In this document: positions 34,418 to 44,989 of the stretch, in pieces
Layout: every line of letters starts with the position of its first letter
Position numbering within the stretch: position 1 is the first letter of the stretch
Source of the DNA: Peribolospora baueri
Lineage: Eukaryota; Basidiomycota; Peribolosporomycetes; Peribolosporales; Peribolosporaceae
Direction: 5' to 3'
Assembly (NCBI GenBank): GCA_029717555.1
Contig: JAMDHS010000030.1
Location: 62,001 to 126,000, forward strand
Length of the DNA: 64,000 nt
Made by a program: the position numbers and the translations under genes
Notes under the pieces: model-generated
What the model was told of the DNA's origin: nothing
The model's input: the letters and a program-made list of their open reading frames with translations, nothing else
Databases searched by the model: none

Positions 34418-35966
34418 ATGGCAAACCGTCCCGAGGCGCATCGTCTGCTCTCCGTCCAGAGCCACGTCGCCGCTGGCTACGTAGGTGCGTCCATTCTAAC
34501 TTAGTTGTGGGCGGGCGGGCGGGCGTCTAGCTGCGAGCGCCAACGATGCGCGACTCCGTGCGCTCCACCGGCAGGCAATCGGGCAGCCACCTTCCCTCTC
34601 CAGCTGTTGGGATGGGACGTGGACGTGGTGAACACGGTACAGGTGAGCGAGCGGAAGCCCCCCTCGTGTCGAGAAGGGGACGGCGCGTTGACTTCTTCCT
34701 TCCTATTCCCTAGTTCTCCAACCACACAGGTACGCCGCCGCGACACCCCGGAAAGGATGTACGCTGGTGACACTTGCCTCTGATCCCAACTTCTTTTCCC
34801 GTCTTTGCGGTGGGCAGGGTACGGACGATGGGGGGGCGCGCGCTTTGACGCAGACCACCTTGAGAGTGTTTTCGATGGCCTCGACAGGAATGGCCTTTTG
34901 AGGTATTCCCGCTTGCTCACGGGTGTGTGGACAACAAAGTTCTTTTCATTTATCTCCTACTCAGGGACACCGTCGTTCGAATGACCTCACGTTTGCCGCG
35001 CGTCGCCTCCTCTCCCCCTTTGCTTAGGTTACGTTCCCAATGCCGCCTCCCTGCGAGCCATCTCGTCGCTAGTCGACAAATTGCGCTCCTACAACCCGGA
35101 CCTCATTTATGCCCTGGATCCCGTTATGGGAGACAAAGACAAAGGGCTCTACGTATCGGCGGACGTGGTGCCAGTGTACAAGGAACTGCTCAGCAAGGCT
35201 TCTATCATCACTCCGAATCAGTTCGAGGTCGAGTGAGTCGTCCTTCTCGAACCCAGACACATAGCCTGTCCTCACTGGATTCACACGTCACGCCGACACA
35301 CCCTCTGTCGTCGCTCTCTCCCGCAGGATTTTGGTCGACCAGGAGATCACCTCTCTCTCATCCCTATACTCCGTCCTTTGCATCCTACACACCAAGTTCG
35401 GTGTTCCGCACGTCATCATCTCGTCTGTTTCCCTTCCCGATTCTGATCTGGCATCCTTGGACGTCAACCACACCTTACCCCAGACGAATGGAGCAGCGGG
35501 CGGCGTGGGGAGTAGTCAGCATACCACCATGACCCTCATAGGGTCGTCTTTCGTTTCTGGCAAGGACGACCAGCTGCGTCCGTTTGCCATCGCCTTTCCG
35601 GAAATCAAAGGCTACTTCTCAGGCGTGGGCGACCTCTTTTCCGCCATGGTGGCGGCGCGCTTCCAGCCGGATAAAGACGCAGCGAAAACGCACGCAGTGA
35701 ACGAGAACGGCGCTCGTTGCACAACTCCTCTGGCACGAGCCTCTGAGCAGGCCATCGCGACATTGCAGGGCGTCCTCCGACGGACGAACATCGAGTCCTC
35801 CCACACGTTCTCGCAACGGCCCGCCTCCTCGAAGGAGGATCCCAAAGAAGAGAAAGTGCGACGGATGCGCTCGCGCGAGCTGAGGATCGTGCAGAGTCTC
35901 GAGGACATCGTCCGGCCTGAGATCGTTTATGAGGCCCGGACGGTTTCTGGACCCGTTGGGATTTGA
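34418..35966 (+). CDS. BUD16: Pyridoxal kinase
   Basis: Six exons: 34418-34484, 34575-34642, 34714-34729 (16 nt), 34818-34922, 35028-35232 and 35327-35966, giving 366 residues. The start MANRPEAHRLLSVQSHVAAG matches the family N-terminus (SVQSHV..GYVGN). Further blocks are ATFPLQLLGWDVDVVNTVQF, SNHTGYGRWGGARFDADHL, LIYALDPVMGDKDKGLYV, SIITPNQFEVE and, near the C-terminus, IKGYFSGVGDLFSAMVAARF, which carries the G-GD catalytic loop of the ribokinase-like fold. It phosphorylates pyridoxal, pyridoxine and pyridoxamine with ATP in vitamin B6 salvage. The symbol is that of the budding-yeast homologue. A Ser/Lys-rich insertion near RPASSKEDPKEEK lengthens it beyond the usual roughly 310 residues. 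Confidence 0.94.
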
Positions 35967-36208
35967 TGATCGCCTGTATATTAGATCTAGAATCGGTAGA
36001 GTCCGTTACTATAGGATCGTATACTTTTGAGGTCGTACAGGCCGGTGCAAGTCCTCCGAAAGGGCTCGGCCGCTGCCTGGTTCAGGCATGCACATCTTTC
36101 GCTCTCTTCCAACTTTTGGACACGTCCCCGACGGACCTGAAAACCTCCAGACGACCCCACAGCCGGCGGACTGAAGAAGTGCATTTATATACCGCCCATC
36201 CTACATGT

Positions 36209-36983
36209 TCACACAGACGGCTCCCCTCCGAACTTAATCTCGCCAATGCGGATGCGAGTGTAAGTCTGCTTGTGCTGCACCGTCTTCCTGTACCCCTTTC
36301 TCCTCTTCTTCTTCACGATCCGCTCCAGCTCTCCTTTCGTGTGCTCCACCACTACCGCATGAACGCTCACCGTACCAGGCGAGAAGAAGGTCTGTGTCCG
36401 CAATACCGGAGTCTGACCGGGCAGCTTGGCCTTTCTTGCCGCTGCGGCGGGGTTGGAGGGAGAAGAAGGCGGTGGTGGTCGGAGGGTGTAATCTCGGGAG
36501 CCAACCTCGGCGATGGCAGAGAGCTCCAGGACGTCCCCGACCTTGACGTCTCGAAGGCGAGGCACCGTCAGAACGTCCCTCGGCGTCAAGAGGTAGTTGC
36601 GCCCGACGAGGTGGGCGAGGACGTAGTGGGAAGGCTGCGAGCGGAGGAGGGAGAGCGCCGAAGAGGTGTTTGTGATCGGAGCGCGAGAGGCGGACGGAAG
36701 CGGGGCCGTGGGTTCGGCGAAGGAGGTGCCGGGAGATGCCGTCATAGTAGACATTGTTCGGACGATCACTTGCAAAGAGGACGAAAGCTTGCTCGCGTGC
36801 CCAGCCGCGGCCACTGTCCAGGTCGCGACAGAAAAGAGCAAAGGGAATAGAATGGTCAGACGGCGCACAGCAGAGCCAAAAAGGAGGCCACCAAAACTCA
36901 CGGTCGCCCATCGTGTTCACGACGGCCTTCCCGTTGAGGGCCGAGGAGAACACGCCGGAGCACGCTCTGCACAGGGAAGCCAT
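36209..36983 (-). CDS. Mitochondrial large-subunit ribosomal protein bL21m
   Basis: Two exons, 36902-36983 and 36209-36768, give 213 residues. The N-terminus (MASLCRACSGVFSSALNGKA) is basic and Ser/Ala-rich without acidic residues, as expected of a mitochondrial presequence. The bL21 core is visible: SHYVLAHLVGRNYLLTPRDV, DVKVGDVLELSAIAEVGSRD, VSVHAVVVEHTKGELERIV and the family hallmark KKKRRKGYRKTVQHKQTYTR. It should bind 23S-type rRNA in the mitoribosome. It is divergent from the ATP synthase alpha gene across 312 bp, so two mitochondrial functions share one promoter region. Confidence 0.9.
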
Positions 36984-37295
36984 ATATCCTCGCGAGTACT
37001 GGTCGGTGGAAGTCTGTCTCCAGATGGGAGCGATGGTTGGACTCTTGAGAAGGTGCTGCGGCGACCGGCTCTGCGTGCCGAGCGACGCGGTGCGTGTGCG
37101 AACGTGCCCTTGGATGGCCGTGGGAATCAATAACCCTAACCCACCCGTCTTCCTCTGCCCACCGCCCTTCGCTCGCTCCGGCCAGCTCCGCCTTGCCTCA
37201 TCGCCTTCTCTCTCCCTTTCCTTCTCCCTCTCTCTTCCTTCGCCTCCCCTGTCTCTTTCCCACTTCTCCTCTCTTTCTTAGAGCACCCTTCCGCC
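36984..37295. promoter_or_regulatory. Bidirectional promoter, bL21m / ATP1, with an AACCCTAA motif
   Basis: These 312 bp lie between the two start codons. TAACCCTAACCC at 37131-37142 is a tandem TTAGGG-type motif like those bound by Tbf1/TRF-family factors at some fungal ribosomal-protein promoters. The ATP1 side is a strong pyrimidine-rich tract (about 37190-37280), which is common just upstream of highly expressed fungal genes. Confidence 0.6.
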
Positions 37296-39993
37296 ATGCA
37301 CTCGGCTCTCAGGACCGCCGTCAGGCCTGCCGTCGCCAGGGGGCTTGCCCTCCCTTCGGTGAGTCGTCGACGGCCACCCCTCCTGGTCGCCCGAAGATTG
37401 CTCGTCCACCGATCTTCGCGCCCGCTGCCCCGATCCCAGCCTGTCGTGTTAAGGCCTGACGCGGCATAGCTGACCTTCTTCCTTCGTCTTCTTCCTTCGC
37501 ACATCTACGCTTGTCTTTCAGGTCTCTCGCCAGATCCCCGCTGTTGCGACCGCCGTTCGCTCTTACGCGACCGCTAAGCCGGGTGCGTGTTGTCTCTCTC
37601 GTCACTCCTAAGGTGGACTAGGGATGGATCCAGTGTGCCGATCGATGGCCTCCAATCAATCTGACCTCTGCCTTTTCTCGATCCTCTTACTTACAGCCGC
37701 CTCCGAGGTGTCTTCCATCCTTGAGTCCCGCATCGCCGGCGCTGGTGTCGGCGGTGATGTTCAGGAGACCGGCCGTGTCCTCAGTGAGCATCGATCGCCC
37801 CCTTGCCTCTACTCGTCCTTTTCTGAGAGTCGTGCTCCTTGGTGGAGAAGGGCTTTGGATGGAAGAGAGGGTTGGAAGGATTCTACACTAGTACACGAGA
37901 GCAGAGTTCTACATCATGGAGTAGAACGCCTTCGGTCCGTCAAACATATACTGACTCTACCGCTCCCATCATCGTTTAGCCATTGGTGACGGTATCGCTC
38001 GTGTCTACGGTCTTCGCAACGTTCAGGCCGGTGAGTGTCACTTGTCGAGCTCTCTGCCGCACGCATAACCCCTGAGCCTGTGAACTGACGATCACATCGC
38101 GTCCGCTCATCTACAGAGGAAATGGTTGAATTCTCCTCTGGCGTTCGTGGCATGGCCCTTAACCTCGAGGCCGACAACGTCGGTGTCTCCATCTTCGGTA
38201 ACGACCGTCTGATCAAGGAGGGTGACACCGTCAAGAGGACGGGTGAAATCGTCGACGTTCCCGTCGGCCCTGGTCTCCTCGGCCGTGTCGTCGACGCCCT
38301 CGGCAACCCCATCGACGGTAAGGGCCCGATCGAGGCCGCCGAGCGCCGCCGCTCTTCCGTCAAGGCTCCCGGTATCCTTCCCCGCCGCTCCGTGAACCAG
38401 CCCATGCAGACTGGTCTCAAGCCCATCGACGCCATGGTTCCCATCGGTCGTGGCCAGCGTGAGCTTATCATTGGTGACCGTCAGACAGGTAAGACCGCGG
38501 TCGCCATCGACACCATCCTCAACCAGAAGAGGTGGAACGACGGCAACGACGAGACCAAGAAGCTTTACTGTGTTTACGTCGCCGTCGGCCAGAAGCGTTC
38601 CACCGTCGCTCAGCTCGTCAAGACCCTTGAGGAGAACGACGCCATGAAGTACTCGATCATTGTTGCGGCTACCGCTTCGGAGGCTGCCCCTCTTCAGTAC
38701 CTCGCTCCCTTCTCCGGCTGCGCCATGGGCGAGTGGTTCCGTGACAACGGCAAGCACGCCCTCATCGTCTTCGACGACCTCTCCAAGCAGGCCGTTGCCT
38801 ACCGTCAGATGTCCCTTCTGCTCAGGCGTCCTCCCGGTCGTGAGGCCTACCCCGGTGACGTGAGTGCCGGGGACGCACAATTGCTTTTTGTATCGTTTGA
38901 CGCAGGTGCTGACTGTCCTCATCTTTTTTCGTGCAACAGGTCTTCTACCTTCACTCTCGTCTCCTCGAGCGTGCCGCGAAGATGAACGAAAAGCTTGGCG
39001 GTGGTTCCCTCACTGCCCTTCCCGTCATCGAGACCCAGGGTGGTGACGTGTCTGCCTAGTGAGTTACCTACACCGGCGGTCTTACCAAGTTTTATCCATA
39101 CTTAAAATTGCTGACCTCGTCGTTTGCGTTCTGCAGCATCCCCACCAACGTCATTTCCATCACGGACGGCCAGATCTTCCTTGAGGCTGAGCTCTTCTTC
39201 AAGGGTGTTCGTCCCGCCATCAACGTCGGTCTCTCCGTGTCCCGTGTCGGTTCCGCCGCTCAGACCAAGATCATGAAGCAGGTCGCCGGTTCGGTGAGTC
39301 AAATATCGCTGCCATCTGCTCAGCCTTAGGCTCGTTGAAACTGATGAACTCGCGTTCTTTCCTTCGATCCACAGCTCAAGCTCTACCTCGCCCAGTACCG
39401 TGAAGTCGCTGCCTTCGCCCAGTTCGGTTCTGACCTTGACGCCTCCACCCGCTTCCTCCTCGCCCGTGGTGCCCGTCTTACTGAGTGAGTACAGTCCTTT
39501 TCTCCATCTGGCTTGGCGTAAAGTCAGATCGCTTACGTACTTGCTCGTCTTTCTACAGGCTCCTCAAGCAGGGCCAGTACCAGCCGCTCTCCACCGAGAT
39601 GCAGGTTCCTCTCCTGTACGCCGGTGTCAACGGTCTGATCGACAAGGTCCCGACGGACAAGGTTGTCGACTGGGAGGCCAGCGTAAGTAGAGCTTACCAT
39701 TCACGATTGCACGTGTGGTATACCCGCTGAAACGCTTCTGTATCCGATCTCGGGCGGTTACAGTTCAGGGAGGAGCTCAAGACTTCGTACTCTGACCTCC
39801 TCTCGGAGATTGCTAACGCCAAGTCGCTCACCCCTGAGATTGAGGCGAAGATGAAGAAGGTGCGTCGAGTTTGAAATGAGATGCGGGCGGTCAGTCGATG
39901 CCTATTTCATCCTTACTGATCTCTCCGAATTTTGACCATCATCAGACCATCGATGACCACGTCAAGGCGTTCATCGAGACCCTCAACGCCTAA
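37296..39993 (+). CDS. ATP1: Mitochondrial F1F0 ATP synthase subunit alpha
   Basis: Eleven exons: 37296-37358, 37522-37582, 37697-37783, 37981-38031, 38117-38859, 38940-39058, 39137-39293, 39375-39484, 39559-39682, 39764-39859 and 39946-39993, giving 552 residues (yeast Atp1 is 545). The presequence [20 protein letters not shown] ends near RSYATAKP. Key blocks are [19 protein letters not shown], the P-loop [33 protein letters not shown], the Walker B-like strand [54 protein letters not shown] and [20 protein letters not shown] (conserved Ser-Arg at the catalytic interface). It forms the non-catalytic nucleotide sites of the matrix F1 hexamer. Codon use is very biased toward C, fitting high expression. 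Confidence 0.98.
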
Positions 39994-41075
39994 ACAGCCT
40001 GAGGTAGCCTCGATCTCTCCTTTCGTCCTCTCTCGTCATGTCGAGCGACATGTCCCACGCACACTCTCTCGCTCTCCGCTCTCCTTCCCTGTGCCACGCA
40101 CCAGCCCATCCTCCTTCAGCTCCGTCATCTTGACCCATCTCCCCATCACCTCGCCTTCCTCTGCCAAAGATAGTATTTTGCGGAAGAAAATAAAGAGCTC
40201 CGTTGTCCAAGTTTACTATGCCATGCCGTTTCATCCTTTGAAGCGTGTACTTGAGTCTGACCACAATCTGCGATGCGATGTCTTCATGACAAGAGGGAAA
40301 TTTGTGTTTCGTAGAGCACGTTCGCAGGCCCCACAGTCCACGGAACCAGTTGGGGTCGCTCACAATAACACGGAATAGCGACGCGACGCGACGTGACACA
40401 CCTCGAGAAAGACAACTTTGAATCGATTCTTCTTTCACCATCGCTTCCTCATCAACATGATGTAGCGAGACGAGTCCCGACTTACTGCAGCGCTGCTCCT
40501 TATCCCATGTCCTTCCTCGTTCTCTTTGCTCGTCGCAATGATCGAGGTCGTCGTTAAATGCCTCTTCGGCGTTCTTCGGGCTCTCTTTGACCGGGGCCTT
40601 GTCGGTGACTCCTGGAGCAAACTCGCTTCGAGCTGATCTCGCACGGGAACCAGGTCCTCCATGTTGCTTGGAAATCAAGGCAGCGGCGGACGGGACACCG
40701 CTCTGGATAGCTTTCGCGTGCTTCCTTCCAAGGAGGTGAGGAGAGGAAGGGGTTGTATTGGGTTTACGGGGCCGCGGGGACAAGTACATCTTGTGTGATG
40801 TGACAAAATCTCAAGCTGCCTTGTCGACGGAATGCTTCACGATCAGGCCCCTGGCTTGGACAGACATGGGTAGGTAAATGCCATTCCATCCCTTCCCTCA
40901 AAGGCCTCTACGCACATGGACCGCACTGTTACATTCTGTAGATAGCGATGGTGGGGTCGTTGATGGTCTGTGTGGGGAACGATGGAATGTCCGTCGACGT
41001 TACCGACACGAGCGGGAATTTCAAGGAATGTAGTGCAAAAAAACCTTCCTCCCGGTGGACGCCGAGCCTGTGCGG
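39994..41075. other. Intergenic, convergent ATP1 / PDI, with one possible orphan frame
   Basis: This is the meeting point of two 3' ends. On the minus strand a frame opens at 40789 (MYLSPRPRKPNTTPSSPHLL) and runs with acceptable codons to a good GTAAGT donor near 40486. It has no domain, no clear second exon and no upstream promoter feature, so I do not call it a gene. Confidence 0.35.
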
Positions 41076-42494
41076 TTACAGCTCATCTTTGACGCGCGAT
41101 GCTTTCGCCTTAGAAGCGAATGGTTTCAAGAAATCCGCAAGCGGCTGGTATTTTAGTCCGCCTGGTGAAAGGACAAGTCAAGTATAGGAGCGCTCACATC
41201 AATAAAGTACTGTCAAGGAGCCCAAGACGGGATCATCCCGTCCATGCCGGTCCACGTCGGCCACGTGCACTCACCCTTGTATCTCTTCGCGCGCTTCTCC
41301 GGAGCGCCCTCGCCAGGCTCGATGACAAACAAAATCGGCATCGCTTCACCCTTGACACCGAAGCGCTCCATGACTTCTGGCTCCTTGTCGCCACGAACCA
41401 GGCCAAAGGACATGTCGAGCCTAAAATCGAGGCTGAGAGCCTTGTAGAGGCCTGAGGCCGTGGGCTTGGTGGTGAAGAGAAGGACGTGACTGAGATTGGG
41501 TGACTGCAAAGCAAATGAAAAAAACGTGGCATTAAAAAACGTGGCATTAAAAAAAAGGTTAGTCCGTCGACTCATGGCCTCGGAAGAACAGTTGACGGAC
41601 TCCTTACCTTGTCTAGCCACTCGTCCACATCTGCCGCCTTGACCTTCTTGACAAAGCTTGGGATATTGTCGAGGGCGTACTCAGCGATCGCCTTTGCAGT
41701 GCGTGGGCCTTGATAGTCTACAAAAGGAGGCGGTAGTGGGCATGTGAGCAAGAAGACACATCAAAGGCTGGTGACCACGCAAGTGATGGTCGTTCTTCTT
41801 ACCCTTCGGCAGTCTTCGCTTGGTCGCGGGAAACAATTTTACTGTGGGGAAGCCTTTGACAAAAGCCAATAGCAGGGCACAAATCAGGACGGGTTTGCCT
41901 GGCGCATGCGCGCTTCATGTGCTACTAGCGACGAACAAGCTGATAACTCACCTTGGATGCCATATTTCCCGCACACAGGCTTGTTCTCATCAGCATCGCA
42001 GTCGATCGCTGAGATCTTCACGAGCCCTTCCAGACTCTTCGCCGCCTTTTCGTACTCAGGGACCAATCGTTGGCAGTGCTGTATTTGTCCGAAGTAGAGG
42101 AAAGGAAGATGTGGTCCAGGTGCTTAGTTTCCTCCGTATGTCTGCCTGCCGTTCCCGCTTCATAAGCTCTAACCTAGTCAACTCACCCCGCACCAGGGAG
42201 CGGTGAAGGCAACGAGCGCCGGTTTCTGATCATGCGTGCACAACGAGAAGAAACAATCTCAACACGCAGATCGCTCTGAAGAAAGTTAGGCGGTGGGGCT
42301 CGCAAAGGTTCACCCTAGCGTACCTCGATCTCGATAATCTCCTTGTCGAAGTTTCGGTGGTCCACGACCTTCACCGGACCATTAGGGTTGAAGAGACCTG
42401 CCTGAGCACCAGGGGCAAGAGCCACAAGGGATGCCAGGCTGAGGAGGAGGGCGATGAGGAGAGGTCGAAGTGCTGAAGAGGTAGACGACGCCAT
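41076..42494 (-). CDS. ER protein disulfide isomerase with one thioredoxin domain
   Basis: Seven exons: 42324-42494, 42187-42225, 42078 down to 41952, 41803-41853, 41608-41717, 41275-41503 and 41076-41161, giving 270 residues. A signal peptide opens the protein (MASSTSSALRPLLIALLLSL, cleavage near GAQA-GLF). The thioredoxin domain carries the redox motif at residues 69-72 in APWCGHCQRLVPEYEKAA, then KISAIDCDADENKPVC and the cis-Pro stretch QGFPTVKLFPATKRRLPKG. A second, cysteine-poor thioredoxin-like region follows (SPNLSHVLLFTTKPTASGLY). The last four residues are KDEL, an ER-retrieval signal. Architecture and size resemble yeast Mpd1 rather than the two-CGHC Pdi1. It should form and rearrange disulfides in secretory proteins. 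Confidence 0.93.
41518..41548 (+). repeat. 15-bp tandem duplication inside a PDI intron
   Basis: AAAAAACGTGGCATT is present twice in tandem, bounded by A runs, within the intron between PDI exons 5 and 6 (41504-41607). Confidence 0.8.
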
Positions 42495-42732
42495 GACATG
42501 CCTTGGGAGCAGCTCAAGAAGAAGCCTCGCACGACCCGAGTGCCACGTCTATTCACCCCAACGGGACAGCCGCAGCACACGCCACGTGCAAATGACATCA
42601 GCATCGTTCGGCGCGAAGCCAGCAACTGCCAACGAGGGAGCGGAACAACTAGAAGCCACTTGAGCCATCCTCGTCTCATACATCCTTTCATCCTTTCACC
42701 TTGCTCCACATTCTTACGGCACTCCGCAACCG
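42495..42732. promoter_or_regulatory. Divergent promoter, PDI / small Cys protein, with a CACGTG box
   Basis: These 238 bp separate the two start codons. A palindromic CACGTG (42583-42588, context GCCACGTGCAAATGACATCA) lies 89 nt upstream of the PDI start. bZIP and bHLH factors, including Hac1/XBP1-type unfolded-protein regulators, can bind CACGTG-core sites; a role here is inferred. Confidence 0.5.
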
Positions 42733-43465
42733 ATGTCATCCACCGAGGCGAAAGAAAAGGTCAAATCCTTCGTCAAGGTGAGCGCCGAGAAGAGGGCGAG
42801 GGAGACCTTCGACAACCTGCGCCTTGCCGGAGGGGCAGAGGGGGGGGGGACGGACAGGTCGAGGCGAGCTTGGGTTCTGACGCGCTGCGCCCCTTTTTTG
42901 ATTTGCATCTTCGTAGGAAGGTTTGGAGGCTGGAGTGACACGGGACTTTTATTTCGACAGGTGAGCGCGTCCCTGCCCCATCCATGGGACGCCCAGGCTG
43001 TTGCTCGCCTTGGGATGATGAGGCGAGCTTGGCGAGACTCCTATTAATCTCTCTCTTCGCTTTTCTCGTTGATGAATCTTCCATCCCCTCAGCGACCGAG
43101 GGTCTAGCGTCGCGGACCTGTGTCGACCATTGCCGGGAGGAGGACAGGCGTGTATCAAGGTTGGTGGGCTTTCCAATGCCGATGCCGAACCGGCGATCGA
43201 CCGCTGAAATTCATTCGTATCTTGGACGTTTTCTCTCCGCAATATGCTATTCGCCGTTTGTAGGTCGCCATGGAATGTGGGTACAACCTCTGTTACACTT
43301 TCTGTATGATTGTCTGTGTTTTGTGTCTCATGAGCGCCTCCGGGGTCCGTTGACCCTTCCCTAGCCAAGGCCCTCTTCGCGTACATGCAGCAACTCGGTT
43401 TCTTCTGCCAACTGCCCCAAGACCCGACGAAGACGCACATCAACTGCGAGAAGATCCCCTCATGA
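42733..43465 (+). CDS. Small 86-residue protein with four cysteines, unrecognised
   Basis: Four exons were joined: 42733-42777, 42917-42960, 43093-43163 and 43365-43465. The product starts MSSTEAKEKVKSFVKEGLEA and ends FFCQLPQDPTKTHINCEKIPS without its first F. Cys residues fall at 40, 50, 68 and 81, so the pairs are spaced CX9C and CX12C. The third donor was set at GTGGGC (43164) because the nearer GTTGGT shifts the frame. There is no signal peptide or transmembrane segment. The CX9C spacing recalls intermembrane-space twin-Cys proteins, but the intervening PLPGGGQ is not helical, so I do not assign that fold. I do not recognise the family. It is divergent from the PDI gene. Confidence 0.65.
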
Positions 43466-43695
43466 CGTCGTTTCTCGCAATGTGTCCGCGTTTTCTTCAT
43501 CCCGTACTCGGTTCTAAAGACGTCTGCAGAGAATAGGTCAACTAGCCAGTGTTGCGATACAAGCGAAATGGCACTGGCAGTCCACCTCGATTTCAAACGT
43601 GCGCGCGATAGAAGTAGGACCGGTTGACGCCCTGGTCCGGCAGTCACAGAACGGTACAGTCACGAAACGGTACAAGAGGCGGACGTGACAGAGGG

Positions 43696-44989
43696 CTAAG
43701 ATGCCGCTTGCGCCTCCCACCCCTTCGCCTCAGCCAGCATCTGTGCCTCCTTGACCATGCGATCGAGGCTGCGTTGTGTGCTGGCCGAGCGTTCGCTTAC
43801 GAAGTGAAGATCCATGGACGCGCTTTCCAGTTCTGCTCGTGCCGCTCGCAGCGCTCCAGAAAGGTTGGCATCATAGTCACGTTGCATGGAGAGGCGGTGA
43901 TTGCGATTGCGTTCGATCTAAAAAAAAAAAAAAAAAAAAAAAAACAAGGGTTGAAGGTGAGCCAGCCGAAAGAAACAAAGAAAAAGAACACGAGAAGAAG
44001 CCACGAGGCTCAAGACTGCAAAACGCCTGAATGCGGAAACAAGCTCGTGTGCGGGCGTCTCCGTCGACATGACCGCCGTCACTTGCGCGCACTGGCACGC
44101 CAACTCACCTCCGCATCCAGGTCAGGAGTCAAGCTGGCCCTCTTCTCTGCAACGACGATCAGGGCTGATCTTCCACCAGCCCTACCAGCGCCAGGTGAGA
44201 GCAATACTCCCCCGGAATGACCCCATCCTCCCGCTTTCGAGCCGCCGAGGCCGCTGCCGAACCCTGGACCTGGGTACCTCCCCGCAGACGGACCTGTCGG
44301 AACACCGGCTCGCGGGCCCGTCGGCGTCCCAGGAGAAATGCTAGCGGAAGAGGAAGGGCGAGAAGGTCTTGCACCGGTGAGGGAAGGCGAAGAGATCGGG
44401 GATGGACCGGTATATGTGCCCGGAGGACCGTATGAAGGGCGCGGAGGGATGGTGATCCCGGCTGGAGGCGCAGCGGAAGCTCGATTCGGCATCGGGCTTG
44501 AGTGGTTGCCTGCTGAGGAAGAGGGGCTTGGATCGGCTCCAGGTCCCGCAGGTGGGACCCGGGATGAGTAGGCTGGGCTCGGGGAGCTGAAAGAGGGACG
44601 ACTGCCGGGTGGAACTGGAGGTGGGCCCGGGGGTCGCGGAGGAAGAGGACCTCGCGGCGACGGTTGTGGCGGCGGTGAGCGGCGACGGTCTGAGAGTTGG
44701 AACGCAGGGACGCAAGTCAGAGCCGAGCCAAGCAAGAGACAAAAGGAGAAGACGGTTCGTCGTCGCTCGTCAGTCACCGTCAAGAGACCTGGGTGGCGGA
44801 AAGAAGCTTTTCGTTCTCACCACCGTACCACCGCCTACCGCCATCGTGCGGACTCCTTCTGCCGTCAGCGCCATCCGGGGTCATTGACCTTCGCCTCGCA
44901 TCTCGATCTCGATCTCGATCTCGTTCTCGGTTCCTGTCGTCGTCGTACCTCCTCCTCGAGTAGCTCTCGTCTCTCGGCCAATAACTCAT
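43696..44989 (-). CDS. RS-like, proline-rich protein with a C-terminal coiled coil, unrecognised
   Basis: Three exons, 44821-44989, 44109-44689 and 43696-43917, give 323 residues. The N-terminus alternates charged residues (RNRERDRDRDRDARRRS), like RS/RD domains of RNA-processing proteins. The centre is a long Pro/Ser/Gly-rich stretch (SPRGPLPPRPPGPPPVPPGS). The C-terminal 90 residues turn helical and acidic/basic (DANLSGALRAARAELESASM, then STQRSLDRMVKEAQMLAEAK), probably a coiled coil. The second intron carries a 25-base homopolymeric T tract (A on the plus strand, 43920-43944) directly before its acceptor. A nuclear RNA-binding or scaffold role is only a guess from composition. Confidence 0.7.

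Noticed and set aside
38107-38922. Long minus-strand frame antisense to ATP1
   Set aside because: It is a mirror of the codon bias in the ATP1 exon; similar shadows lie opposite the membrane-protein gene (15819-16889) and the TBC gene (11933-12634).
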